From Heracleum sosnowskyi (taxonomy: Eukaryota > Streptophyta > Magnoliopsida > Apiales > Apiaceae), in contig CM061243.1 in NCBI GenBank assembly GCA_030848705.1, positions 120,862,674-120,926,673 on the forward strand: a DNA stretch of 64,000 bases. The letters are read 5' to 3'. Positions 46,821-59,091 of this stretch are shown in pieces; the first letter of the stretch is position 1; the number at the start of each line of letters is the position of its first letter. The notes below the pieces were generated by a model, which was given only the letters and a program-made list of their open reading frames with translations, did not search any database and was not told the DNA's origin. The translations under genes and the position numbers were made by a program.

Positions 46821-49800
46821 GATCTGCGTTGCTGCTCTTCACAATGGTTTGGTTTCGAAGAGACCCAACAGATAAGGAAATCTACAAACCTAGTGAATGT
46901 CATGATTATGGAGGTAAACATTTCTTACTTGTAATTAGGGGTTATATGTAATTAGGGTTTATATGTTATTAGGGTTTATGTATATGTATTTCAGTGGATG
47001 ATTTTATATATACGCACATACTCATTTGCATGTTGTAAAGTACATGTTCCCATTTAACATGTTTTAGTTGCTCCCATGTGATTGAATACTGGTAAATACT
47101 TTGTGGTCCCTTATGTTTGATACATTGAAGAATATTGAAGTGAAAGATGTTTTTTTATGTTTTTTTTACCGTGGATAATTTATTTACCAGTTATGCTTCC
47201 TTGATAGTTCTCTGTTTTTGGCATGTAAAGTTGCAATTTTTATTCATTTTTGCAATGGACTCATAGCTTTTTAGTATTAAATTTCATCATGGGGGCATTT
47301 TAAAGAGAATCGTACTGAATATATTGGAGGTTCTTTTGACTATATTGACTTATGTGATTGTGATACAATGAGCTTGATAGAGTTGCTTAATATGTGTAAA
47401 GAATGTGGTGTAATGGATGCTCACGCTTTCTTCTATAAGTGGCCAGAAACTGACATGGTAAGGGGCTTGCACACATTAAAATCAGATGCTGATGTTCTGG
47501 AGATGTGTAAGCTGCTTCCACCTTCAAATATCATATATGTCTTTTCCTTCACAACTAAGCCTCTTATGGTTCTGGATAGTGATGGTTTGGCAACTCAAGA
47601 ATTTGCCCCTTTACAAGACAGAGATGTTGAATTTGTTGATCCTACTACAAACCAGTTTGAACAATTGGTTGCAGACCTGCTGCATAATCAATTTGGTAAT
47701 GTGGTTCATGACAGAGGGGATGCTGCAGATAGTGAAGAAGATAATGATGAAGACTATAATTCAAATGATGAGAGGGATGTGTTCAGTGATTGTAGTTTCT
47801 ACTCAGATGGTTCTAACATAGATAGCACTGATGATGATGTGTGTAATCATAAGAATGAGAGGATTAAAAAGAGTAAAGATAGGGCAAAAGAGAAAGATAG
47901 GGCTAAAGAGAAAGAGAAAGACAAAGGTTCTGTCAAAGCTAAAGACAAGGTTCCAATGGATGAACCATTCCAAATGCACAATGATAGTGAACAAGAAATT
48001 GAAAGTGAAGATGAAGGAGGAAATGCAACTGATGCTTCAAGTTACTATGCTTCAAGTGATGAAGAGAGGATGGCCTGGAACTCATCAGATGAAGATGAAA
48101 TAGCTTATCCTGTTTTTAATCACAAGACAGAGATGAAGGACCCTAAGTTTCAGTTGGGGATGTTGTTTGCAACAACTAAAATCTTCAGAGTTGCAGTGAG
48201 AAAACAGGCTATAATGGAGAAGAGACCTATTAAGCAATTCAGGAACTATGGAAGTAGAGTGAGATTCATTTGTGAACGTCCCTGTGAGTGGAAGATATAT
48301 GCATCTAAGTTTCCAGATACTGATACCTACCAGATTAAGGTATACAATCCCAAGCATATCTGCACTACAACATTTCATCAAAAATAAATAAATTCAAGAT
48401 GGATAGCTGAGCATTATGAAGATGACATCAGAATGAATCCAACATGGCCACTATCTTCATTTCTGAAAAAAGTTGTTAATGATTGGCATTGCCATGTTAG
48501 TATCTATGCAATTGCCAAGGCAAAGAAGAAGGCATTGGAGAAGATAAATGGAAAACATGTTGATCAGTATGGCAGACTGTGGGAGTATGGAAATGAGTTG
48601 TTGAAGGTAATGCCTGAGAGTACAATTAAACTAATGACTAAAGATCAAGAATTGGTAGATGGAAGGAAGAGATTTAAAAGATTTTATGTATGTCTTCGTC
48701 CATTGAAAAGGGGTTTCAGAAATGGTTGTAGACCTTTGTTTGGACTTGATGGATGCCATCTAAAGGGGCCATATGGTGGTCAATTACTTGTTGCAGTGGC
48801 CACTGATGCCAATGATGGCATGTATCCATTAGCATGGGCTGCTGTAGAAGCTAAAAATAATGAAAGTTGGAATTGGTTTCTGCAAAATATTAAGGATGAT
48901 ATGAGAATTTAAAATGATGGTGCATTCACATTTATAAGTGACAGACAAAAGGTACCTTGTTATTGTAGTTGTTGACTTTACTATTCCACTCACATTATAT
49001 GAAATCTTATAAAAAAAACCATTTTTTTACAGGGGTTAATCAATGCATTGGAAGCTATCTTTCCAACTGCAGAACACAGGTTCCGTGTCATGCACTTATA
49101 CAGGAACATGTGGAAGGACCACAAAAACATTGGGGTTAGAATGTGTTTATGGTTGGCAGCTAGGGCCACTACTGACTACACATTTAATAAGCATATGGAA
49201 AAGCTGAAAAAGGTATAACAAATTCACTATTGTCTTTGTATTGTGTACATGAAACTTTGTTAAATATTCTCACATTTTATTTATTTACAGTTGTCAAAGA
49301 AATGTTTTTAATGGTTGAATGAGAAGCCTAGAAGCCAAAGAGTGACATGTTTGTTAATAACCATTGTGAGGTTTTTAACAGTACCATAAGGAAATATAGA
49401 GATCTCCAATTATTTCCATGTTAAAGTCAATTCACACTGAATCCTGTGTGTCCTAATGCTATGAGAAGGCTTAATAAGTAAGTTAAATGCATTTACATTC
49501 ATCACAAATTCTGTTTTGATTGTTATAAACATGCTAACAACTGCAATGTGTTAGGGCAATTGATCAGAGCAAAGGCTGTCATGTTGTTTGGAGTGGAGGT
49601 GCTAGATATTTAGTTACAATGACTGCAGGTGGATATGAGATGGTTGTCGACTTGGATGCACACCAATGCGCCTGTAAGAAATGGGAGCTTTCAGGAATCC
49701 CTTGTTACCATGCTTGTGCCTGTATAGGATGGAGCAAAAAAACATTTGAGCCTTTCATTCACCTATCATACAGCAAAGATATGTTCTTGGATTGTTATTC

Positions 49801-49988
49801 CAACATAGTGAAGCCTATTTGTAGGGAATCTGAGTGGGAGCCTACAAGTTTTTCTAAGCCATTTCCACCTGAGAATAAGGTCCAACCAGGCAGACCTAAG
49901 AAAAAGAGAAACAAGGCTAGTGATGTTGTTGATCCTGGTGCAACTAGGCTGAAAAGACAAAACACAAAAATTAAGTGCACCTACTGTA

Positions 49989-52900
49989 AGAACCAGGAAA
50001 CCGCGTGTATATTTTTAAAGTTTAATATAATTTCTTTTGTGATATTCGTGGATTTGAACCCGTTATGTGTTTAGATGTGGAAAATTTTCGTTAAATGATC
50101 ATATGGTATGTCCTATAAACGCTATGTGAAATTTTGTGGTAATTAGATTTGTATTCAGAAAATGAGTTATTTTATTTTAAATTTATAGTTATTATTCACA
50201 GAAGAATTCCGTCCGTTTCATAATTTTTCGGGGAATTGGTACATCGTTCGTACCAATATTTCATTCGTGGGTGCGGGACATATTCTTAAACATTTGTTAT
50301 AAAGATATTTTGGTTCGTACACATAAATATTGTTAAATTATTCTCGTAATTATCCGTACTTTTTGATGATTATCGTTTTGTAACCGGTACGTTATATTCG
50401 AATAAAAATGATCCAACGGATCAATATTGATCCAAAAATATCGTTTGGGGTATTATTTTCCGTTAAATATAAATAGATGAATCATAATTAATTTACGTAT
50501 AATAAAGCGTATAAATATCGATAATTATCCAAAAATACATGAAAAACCCCAATCGAGTTCTTGGTGTTCTTCATAATCAAATCAAAGTTTGAAGGTGTTA
50601 TTGAAGTCCAAAATTCAAGCTTGAGTACTCAAATCAAATCTCTTGATCCATAGATTCTAAATCTTCAACCCGTTTCATCATCTGGTAATTTTTCAAATTA
50701 TTATGAATTTTTGAAATTTTCTGGAAAATTAGGGTTTATGTTCGAATTGGGGATTTTTTTCTGTTGATTCTCCGTTCGATTGATTGCTTCCAGCATGTTC
50801 CTAGGGTTCTAATTAGTAGGAATTCATGTTTTAATTTCATGTTTATGTTCATTTTTGATAAATTCGAATTCTAGGGTTTTGTTCGATTTTTCTTTTTAAT
50901 AGTCCGTTCTTATTATTGATCTGACATTAGTTTTGATAGAGGGCTTTGATTGTATGTGTTCTTAGCTTCATTTTAACATCAAGAACGTTGAGTTTCATGT
51001 AGAAATAAGTAAAATCGGAAAATTGGGGGTGAACTCACCGGAGTTTGATCGGGTTTGGTGTTCCGGGAGGATTTTTGGTATGGTTTTGGTCGGAATAGAT
51101 TGGGAAGGTTGTGAGCAATGTTTTGGAACAAAAATCACGCGATTTGGTCGTGTTTTTGGATCGCCGGAATCTACACGGGTCGCCGGATTTTGGGAATTTT
51201 CCGGCGTGTTCTTGGCGACCCGGTTTGTTCTTGGTGACCCATGACCCGACCCATTGACCCATTTTCTGACCCGGTTTCAATCTTCAAAACCCTAATTGCT
51301 TTTCAGAAAAAGTGTTTCTGGGATTTATTTTTAAAAATAAATCAAAAATTGTTTTAAAATTCTAAAAATCATATTTTTACTTTAAAAATTCATTTTATTA
51401 TTCAGAAATTTTTATAAATTTGTAAAATATTTATTTACTTTCGAAAATTATTAAATTTAATTATTTTAATTATTTTTGATTAATAATTAATTAATTTAAT
51501 TGATTGATTAATTTTATTAATCAGTTAATTCTATTAATTGATTATTAATTAAATCTAATTAATTTAAATTAGATTTAATTATTTGCTTTATTTAACTTTA
51601 TTCAATAAAATTTGTTTAAATGTTTATAATTAGTCAATTAATTTTATATTAATTGATTAATTTGTTTTTAAATCTTTATATTGTGAAAAATGATTCGATT
51701 TTCAATCTAAAAATGTTTTGCGACTTATTTCTTTTTAAACGAGAGTCGAATATTATTCTAAAATTATTTCTTGACGGTTACGTGACTTAAATGACTTATT
51801 TGTTACATTTGAAGGCCAATACGTGCTGCATCAATTATGTGAATAATTTGGTTATCGAGTCATAATTACGAGTAATTGCCCTTAGACTTATTTAAATGAT
51901 TTGATCGTATTTAATATTATCACGAGGAATACTTAGAATGGAAATTTGTCGGTATTGCTAGAAAATGAGATTTACGAGACTGTTGACTTAGATATTGACT
52001 TTTATATCATATAGAATCGATAGACGAGCAAGACTAGCCAGGGTCGCATACAGTTGAGCAGAAACGTTAGGCAAAGGCAAGTGTCTATACCCTTCACTCA
52101 TTGTTCAAGTGATATTTTTCTGCAACTATTATGCGAATGTTACCTTCAAAGTGAATTACAAATATTCTATCCTTATCTTGTACCTACACAAGTATTTTAT
52201 CTTCCATCTTGCACCTATGCAAGTGTTATTGCTATTTTCTTGTTAATGCAATTATCTGATCCAGTCCCTTATTCGAACTCATATGCATAATTTAGTTTAT
52301 TTCCTTTAGAATGTAAGGCTTATCTGTTATAAGTATACTTTTTGAAGGACTTGAACTATTTCTTTCAGTATTCAATAAAACCTCTGATTGATATTCTTAC
52401 TTATCAGATTCATATTGCCATGTTAAATGAGAAAAGTTTAATTATTTTGTTGAAATGTGGATTTCCTAAATGATTGGGAAATTGTGAACCCGATAAGGGT
52501 AAAACTGAGATTTGTTGAAATGTGAATTCCCTAAATGATTGGGAAGTTGTGAACCCGATAAGGGGAAAATTGAGTTTTGTTGAAAAACTAGGATTTTATA
52601 TTGAACCCGTGAATTGGAAATGCATGACCGTGCGTTGGTCGAGAGTGATGAATTTTGGCCAATAGCAATAAGTGCCATGGGGCGGATAAATGCCCAGGGA
52701 ACCCCAATATGTGATGAGCCTACTGTGTACCACAGTTTGGTTGGCGAGCTATGAGCGATTGATCGTCGGCTTAGCTCGTGTGAACGAATGAATTCCAATT
52801 CATTTACTTTGATGATAAACTGAAAAGAGTATTACTTATGTGAAAACGGATTACTTTTAAAGTCATGGCTTGTTATTGATAATCAAGTTTCATTGTTCTT

Positions 52901-53675
52901 ATATTCCATTGAGAAGTGCAAATTACCTGTCGTGTACTACCTTGTTGAATTACATACTTATTGAATTATACATTGATATTCAGAGTTATATTCTATTGCA
53001 GTGGCTGAGCACTCTTGGCTCACTCTTGCTTCTCTATTATTCTAACCTTTCCAGAACTGTTGTTTTCAAAAGATTTCTTGGATAGAACTGCTACTTTCAA
53101 AAGTGGTGTTTTTGTAAAACTATTGTCTTCAAACTTACTGATTTACATTTACATCATGTTTTTCTACATACTCAAATCTATTTGGAGAATTATCCTATCG
53201 TACTTTGATAATACACCTGCTGAGCGTTTCTTTCGCTCATACTTGTTTTATTTATATTCTAGCCTTTCAGTAAGAAGGTAAATTAGCGGAAGTTGTCCGC
53301 GTGGCTTGGACAAAAAAGGGAAAAGATGTTAGCGTGAAGATGTTATGATCCAGAGTATTTGGAGCTAGCGTAAGTTTATTGTTTAAAGTTGTTATCTATC
53401 ATATCTTGTATTATATAAGATTAGTTTTGTCTGGTATACTTCTCATCGAAGTTATACTAGTGTTATAGAATTATGCAAAGAGAATTGTTGTAAAGAAGAA
53501 GTATTTTTATTTAATGGGGTTTTGGATTCTTGTTTCTAGCACTATAGCCTTAAAGATCTTGGTATAGTTGGGGTTGCAGATACTATATTTTAATTGGGAA
53601 ACAATTACAGGTGATGTATTATTGAGATTTTGTGGCGACGACCAAATCTTCTGACCCCGGGATTTGGGGGCGTCA
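49989..53675. mobile_element. Unclassified 3.69-kb insertion inside the MULE transposase
   Basis: Boundaries come from a direct repeat CACCTACTGTA (49978-49988 and 53676-53686), which is the duplicated target in the transposase zinc-knuckle codons. It begins AGAACCAGGAAACCGCG and ends GGGATTTGGGGGCGTCA. No terminal inverted repeats, LTRs or coding genes are visible. The 9-11-bp TSD would fit a non-TIR MULE. Contents include a leader-like region (50540-50720), a GC-richer segment with 'GACCCG' repeats (51160-51275), AT-rich DNA (51300-51700), and a 75-bp tandem duplication (52454-52572). Confidence 0.7.
52454..52572. repeat. Tandem duplication in the nested insertion
   Basis: 'CCTAAATGATTGGGAARTTG' and the following 'TGAACCCGATAAGGGKAAAA' occur twice in close succession, each preceded by 'TTGTTGAAATGTG'. 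Confidence 0.9.
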
Positions 53676-54669
53676 CACCTACTGTACTGAAACTAGTCAT
53701 AATATAAGGACTTGTAAAGCCAGGGTAAGACTTGTTAACTTTTATTTTCTTTGTTTTTTCATTGTTATACAGTATGTTAATATATAGTTGTGAAATAGGC
53801 AGTTGCTAGAGCAAATGGTTGTGAATGGCAAGTCAAAACAAGGACTAAGAGCTCTAAAAAGTCACCCTGCAAAAAACAGAATGAGGATGCCCAAGGTGGT
53901 GCAAATCAGAGTAGTGGAGGACATTCCAGTCAAGGTGGACATGCCAGTCAAGGTGCTGGAGGGAACCAAACTGGACATGCTACTGAACATGCCAGTCAAG
54001 GTGTTGAAACTGTTAAGGTTGGTGCAAAACCCAGGAAGAGCATTGCAGAAGGGACCCAAGCTGGTATATTTCGTAAGAAGCAACCAAGACCAATTGTGGA
54101 AAATACTCCACTTGGTATTCAACCACAGAAAACAAATACCAAAGGCCAGGGAACCTCAACAACTATGGAAAATATTGAGGCAAGAAGGAGGGCAATGCAA
54201 GCTAAGCTAAGGAAAAATCCAATTTGGAAGATTTGAACACTTTCATATCTCTAAAAGTTTTAGAACTTATCTAAACCAATATGATATCGACTAATGTATT
54301 TTGGATGTGGCAGACCTTAAATATTTTGTGGCACTTTGATTTTGTGCTTTTGACAATGTGGTATTAACTAATGTCATGTAAGTGAACGCGAATATGTGGT
54401 TATTGAACGCAAGTATCTTTTGTTATGTTTTGTGCTTTTGACAATCTCATATTTTGTGCTTGTATACCAATTCTCATTCATGTTTATATGTAAAGAATGA
54501 TAATTAAATGAAACACATAAACCACAATCTAAACATTACATTACAACCATACCAAAGATTGAAGTACAAATTCACATCAAACTTAAAACAACAAATTCTA
54601 CGCAGAGTTTTAGTGAACCAACATCAAATACATTACAAAAGCAAAGCTTAAAATAACCTAAACGAAGCT

Positions 54670-55091
54670 TTACTCTAAATCAAGGTCATCATAGTCATCA
54701 AATTCAACAACAGTGTCATCATTGACTGTGTTAACAACCATATTCATCATCATACCAATAAGCATCAACATTCCAACAACTGCATCTCGCTTCTTCTTCT
54801 TGACTTTCTCCATCTCAACTTCATGCCATTGGGTGTATCGATCAACCCTGCGGCGCCACTTCTCCTCCCTATCAAACGAACATTCCCGTAACTCCTTAAT
54901 TATCTCCAACGTACGGGGACCCATTACTTCTTCATCGACCCACACCTTGTAGCCACACTTATCCCTCGAACAAGTCCTAATCGCCTGCCAGCATTTGGCC
55001 CAAACCACTCAGTCTTCATCTCGCTCATTTAATCACAATAACAGGCCAGATCGAGAATTGCATCAATTTCAGCGTCTATACGAGCCATTTT
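54670..55091 (-). pseudogene. GRF-type zinc-finger ORF of the MULE, frameshifted
   Basis: The minus-strand frame starts MARIDAEIDAILDLACYCD at 55091, meets a stop, continues with MSEMKTEWFGPNAGRR, and after a frame change reads TCSRDKCGYKVWVDEEVMGP, then RTLEIIKELRECSFDREEKWRRRV and a coiled-coil-like charged helix, a Met/Leu-rich hydrophobic segment, and an acidic tail. Cys-x-Cys, GPNAGRR and CGYKVWVDEE are the landmarks of GRF zinc fingers, which accompany several plant MULE families as a second ORF. The longest open stretch is 54670-55008. It points away from MAT1 and towards the transposase gene. Role in transposition is unknown. Confidence 0.65.
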
Positions 55092-55388
55092 TCTATTTCT
55101 GGGTAAGTTGAAAATGCAAACTAGGGTTGTAGTGAGAGATAGTTAGAGACAGTGAGAGATAACAATGAAAAGGGAACGTCAAAGTGTATAAATAACTGAA
55201 TTAACCGTGTTAAATTGCAAATTATTGAAATACCCTCACAGAAATTAACGGAGTTAGAGATATTTCACGGGAATACACAACTTGCAAAAAGTTTGATAAT
55301 CTAGTATTGAAAATGAGAATTTTTAAAGTTCAGTATCCCAAGTGATCTTACACATAAAATGCAAGTACGCACTTTAATCTACATTAAT

Positions 55389-55521
55389 ACCTTTTACATG
55401 TACACCTAAGCTTCAGACAAATTTTGGGTTTTTCCCGACCCAAACCCTGAGAGATACTCACAGCACCCAAAATTGAATCAATCAATCAATCTGATTGGCT
55501 TGAGTAATAAGCTAGCTAACA
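55389..55521 (+). promoter_or_regulatory. MAT1 leader and remaining proximal upstream sequence
   Basis: Only about 133 bp separate the MULE's right TSD from the MAT1 start codon, so most of the MAT1 promoter must lie in the MULE or has been displaced 8.9 kb away. A CCCGACCCAAACCCT stretch precedes the leader. Confidence 0.45.
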
Positions 55522-57638
55522 ATGGTGGTGGTGGCAGCTGGTACCACTACTTTCGCCAAGGAGATGGCCATCCGTAAACGCATTTCTAATATGTCTCTCT
55601 CTCTCTCTCTCTCTCGATATGCTTACATGATACATACAAACTGTTCTGTTAAATTGGGCCTAATTCCTAATCTCGCGTTTTCATCAGATTCTTAGTTGAT
55701 CGATTATACTGCTACTGTTTTAATTGCATTCATTAAAATAATGCCATGAACATATTTTTCTTTTCCTTTTTAGTAAGGTCAATTGCACGAAATTTAAATG
55801 CTCACGCACACATTTACGTGGACTCGAACCCTAGACCTTTGGTTGTATGTATTTACTCGTGTGTATTCTAGTTGGATTATAAATTCACACTTTTCGATTT
55901 GTGAACTTACCTTAGTGTATCTCAAATAGGATGGACTTGGAATTACTTTGTTATGTAGAGTAAACTATCTCGTGATATTTTTCGTACTGAACATGATGGT
56001 TACTGAGGCTTGTTTGACTATGTATGAATTAAGCTTGTGGATTTTCCTTGACATTTGTTCGTTTTTAATGTCGGATCATATTGTTAGGGTCATTCGTGGT
56101 ACGTAAAGTGTTGGTTACTAATTTGTTCAACTTGTGTTTCTGATTTACAGATTTAATAAACGAGAAGATGATTTTCCTTCGTTACGAGAGTATAATGATT
56201 ACTTGGAGGAGGTGGAGGACATGAGTAAGTTTGTTCAACTCCGTCAAATGTGTAGTTTCTTTTTTTGTGTCTTTTTGTGTTGATCTATTAATACTTAAAC
56301 TATAAAAAACTTTGATATTACCACTTTTAAATTACGCCGTAAATATATATTTTTGGGCGTATACTAATTTACATTACTCTCAGCATTGTGATGTTTTTTA
56401 TGATAAAATGTTTCTTTTGCAGTTGTCAACATGGTTGAAGGAATAGATGTTCCTGCCATAGAAGCAAGGATTACCCAGTACCAGAGAGAAAATTCTGAAC
56501 AAATAATGAACGCCCAAGCTCGGAAGGTTCCTTAAATTTATGAGCTTTTAGTTTTCCATGTGATTTTGTGAAACATTGAGTCAAAATGTTTTGAATTGCT
56601 TTGGATGTTTTCATGACTGCAATTGTTGTTTATGCCAAGTAGGCAGAAGAATATGCAGCAGCATTGGCAGCAAGCAGAGGGCAGCCTGTTCATAGCGAAG
56701 TAGATGCGGTGAGTCTTCTGATGGATGCTTGTTTCTTGCGTCATATGGTATCATGCTATGCTCACATCCATATTTCTTCTGATCTTAATTGATACAAGTG
56801 TAGCAATACACTTTTTGTTATGCTGCTCTATATACATGAACGATTACATGTTTGTCCTATGTCAGATAATTGAGTTGTAACTGACTTAAATTACCTTTAC
56901 TCTGCCACATATGTTGACACTCTTATAAGTTATGAGCGCCTTTCTTCCCAATACGGCAATACCTGTGCATCTCAACTCAGATGTACCATTAGTCAAAACA
57001 AGAACTAAAAGAACATGCATTTCTTTTGTAATCTGTGTGAAAGTTATCAATAATAGTCATTTGCTTTAGAGCTGCATTAGTACACTTGTTACGTTCAAGG
57101 AGAGAATATACTGGTAGGGGTTTACAACCTTCCATTTGGATATACAGCGCAAAACCGACTTGTATTACTAATTAAGGAGCTCAACAAGAAAAGGGTAGAT
57201 GTAGACAGTTGTGAGTTGTCACATGGTGCACTACATTCATACAACTTTAGGCATGTATTAGACAATTAATGATAAATTTGCAGGATTAAAGTATCATGAT
57301 GCATTCTACTAAATTTGTTGCACGTCCATGTCAAATGTGCCAACTGTTAGTTTTTATCTCCAAGGGGTTTATACTATATCCTCGATTTCTCTTAGACTGC
57401 TGGTCAGAGCTCTCAAGCTACAAGTGGTACGGGTGGGCATTATGTTCCTGCAGTTGCTGGCGGTACCATAGGACAGCCAATCCCAATCGGATCGGGACAT
57501 GAGATGCTGGGTTATCAGTTTGACGACGAAGAAATGATGAAACTTAAAGCAAAAAATGGTGGAAAAGCTGGAGGGTGGAGCATAGAATTAAGCAAGAAAA
57601 GAGCACTTGAAGAAGCCTTTGGAAGCATTTGGATTTGA
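55522..57638 (+). CDS. MAT1: CDK-activating kinase assembly factor MAT1-like (185 aa, 5 exons)
   Basis: MAT1 stabilises the CDK7-type kinase/cyclin H complex (CAK) and links it to TFIIH in transcription and repair. Exons: 55522-55592, 56151-56224, 56423-56526, 56643-56708, 57396-57638, all with GT-AG borders and consistent phases. The protein begins MVVVAAGTTTFAKEMAIRKR, continues with NKREDDFPSLREYNDYLEEV and ITQYQRENSEQIMNAQARKA (residues about 25-85, the conserved coiled-coil region), then an Ala-rich segment, a Gly-rich linker, and a C-terminus ending GWSIELSKKRALEEAFGSIW. Like other plant homologues of this short type it has no N-terminal RING finger. A CT microsatellite (55595-55615) starts two bases into intron 1 directly at the donor. 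The MULE ends just upstream. Confidence 0.9.
55595..55615. repeat. (CT)n microsatellite at the MAT1 intron 1 donor
   Basis: About 21 bp of CT dinucleotide immediately after the GT of the donor, giving a weak GTCTCT context. Confidence 0.9.
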
Positions 57639-59091
57639 GTCTTAGGTAGTGAACAACTATTATTAGTTAAAACCTTTTATTTTCACATTTCGACATTGTA
57701 ATGAGTGTAAAGAAAACCCTTTTTTTTTTCCTTCCTGCGGACTATTGGCATTGTCTGATATCCTGTCAACAGGATTCTGAATTTAAGTAACAGGCAGGCG
57801 GTGTATTTTGTGTTGTACCATCTCTTAATCAGAAGTAAAATTTTGAAGCAAGATAATATTAGGTACTAACTTATATTATCAAGCAAGGTTGACTAGCTAT
57901 GTTTTCTGAATCACTAACAAAAATAACTTTAAAATTACATGTTAGCAGGTACGGCTTAAATTTTCAGCTTCTAATGTTATCTTCTGGTGTTTATAAATTA
58001 CATCAGCCTATGCCTAAAATTGTAACAAAAATTTATTTGTATCTGAACATCATCAAACATAAAATGCATGATTCCTAACACTGTTGTCTCTTCAAGTTTA
58101 CGAGTTTGGGTACGAAGTTGATATTTGCAGGGAAGGGATGAAGAGGATTTTCTGAGCTGCATTTGTGGCCTCTAAGAAGTTGTGCCTCTATAGCTGACAA
58201 TGACAAGGCCAAGAGTCCAGCTGACACACACAGGAGACAGATATTGGAAGTTCTGCATTCCTTCGATACTGCTCCTTATCTATAAATGGGCATCAACATC
58301 TTTTTCAGGCCTTCAATATGTTCAAGTCTAAATGTGTACTAACAACAGGTATGCTGGTTTTAAATTTTCTCTATAATGATTTTTGGTGATATAAACTGGT
58401 TCTCGTAACTTTTGCAGTAAACCTCATGGAAGTTTGATCTTCTGGATCCTTCATTCTGAGAATTAGAAAAATATATATCATCTGTGCAATAGTAAAAGGT
58501 TGCCCAAGGATGGCAAAGAGGATACACAGAATTTCATCTTTATATTTCTCATCCCCGAGAAAATGTCCTAAGATGCCATGTCATTCTCTTGCTAACTAGT
58601 GGTGCCATACTATAGGCATGCAGGCATTTTATAATTTTATCCCTTGCTGTAATTGAGTTTTTCTTTAGGTGAGTTTGGAGGAGAGTAGTCCGGAACCTAT
58701 TAGCAAGCTTAGCCTAAACGTAATGCACAACCAAACCATATTGTTACAATAAGCTTGACCTAATTCGTGTTACTTTGAGGTAAAAATGTCTACGGTGCCT
58801 AATCTTCCGATATGGTAACAATGATCTTACCTCCTGTAGGTAATGTTGCTCTTGCAAACTTATAACCACAAACGAACAAGGAAAATGGACTTTATTCAAC
58901 TGTAGAACGTAATACAAGTATATAAGACAGAATATAAATTACAGGAATGTGTGACAAAGAATGAAAGAAATAGATAGATGGTGCAAGATATTGGTTGAGG
59001 TCAATATTGCATTTAGTATAGCATTTTAGAACTTCTACATAAAGCTCCTTTTCTACATCAGCCATTTATTTGATCTTTTAAGATCCACAAA
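57639..59091. other. Convergent spacer between MAT1 (+) and PAD4 (-)
   Basis: Contains the 3' UTRs of both genes. No additional coding or RNA gene could be supported. Confidence 0.5.

Larger units (their letters stand above)
46842..54235 (+). pseudogene. MULE (MuDR-type) transposase, broken and interrupted
   Basis: Pieces in order: a PB1-like N-terminal segment (FHHGG, a frame shift at about 47292, then NRTEYIGGSFDYIDLCDC, 47308-47600); an acidic and lysine-rich linker; a MuDR DNA-binding region (FQLGMLFATTKIFRVAVRKQ ... CEWKIYAS, about 48150-48375); a stop at 48385-48387; the MULE catalytic domain with first Asp in LFGLDGCHLKGPYGG (about 48740); a second stop at 48910-48912; FISDRQKG with the second Asp; exon 49033-49212 (LINALEAIFPTAEHRFRVMH); a shifted stretch at 49291-49480; and a SWIM zinc finger (CACKKWELSGIPCYHA, 49668-49715) followed by KRQNTKIKCTYC. 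The 3.69-kb insertion splits the zinc knuckle, which resumes as TETSHNIRTC at 53686, then a Gly/Gln-rich tail ends at 54235. At least two nonsense and several frameshift lesions: inactive. Confidence 0.88.
46524..55379 (+). mobile_element. Mutator-like element (MULE), 8.86 kb, two genes, with a nested insertion
   Basis: Flanked by an exact 9-bp repeat TACATTAAT (46515-46523 and 55380-55388), the Mutator TSD length. The ends are about 170-bp imperfect inverted repeats (46524-46699 and 55209-55379; for example 'ctgtgagggtatttca' and its complement). The interior carries a MuDR-type transposase gene on the plus strand and a GRF-zinc-finger ORF on the minus strand next to the right end, a layout comparable to mudrA/mudrB of maize MuDR. 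The transposase is broken by stops, frame shifts and a 3.69-kb insertion. Without the insertion the element would be about 5.2 kb. Confidence 0.93.

Noticed and set aside
51023..51280. Open frames on both strands in the nested insertion
   Set aside because: The stretch is a GC-richer, repeat-like segment open in both directions, with no recognised domain; treated as non-coding.
55815..55850. tRNA-like 'gactcgaaccctagacc' box in MAT1 intron 1
   Set aside because: Only a B-box-like string; no cloverleaf, A box or acceptor stem could be formed, so no tRNA is called.
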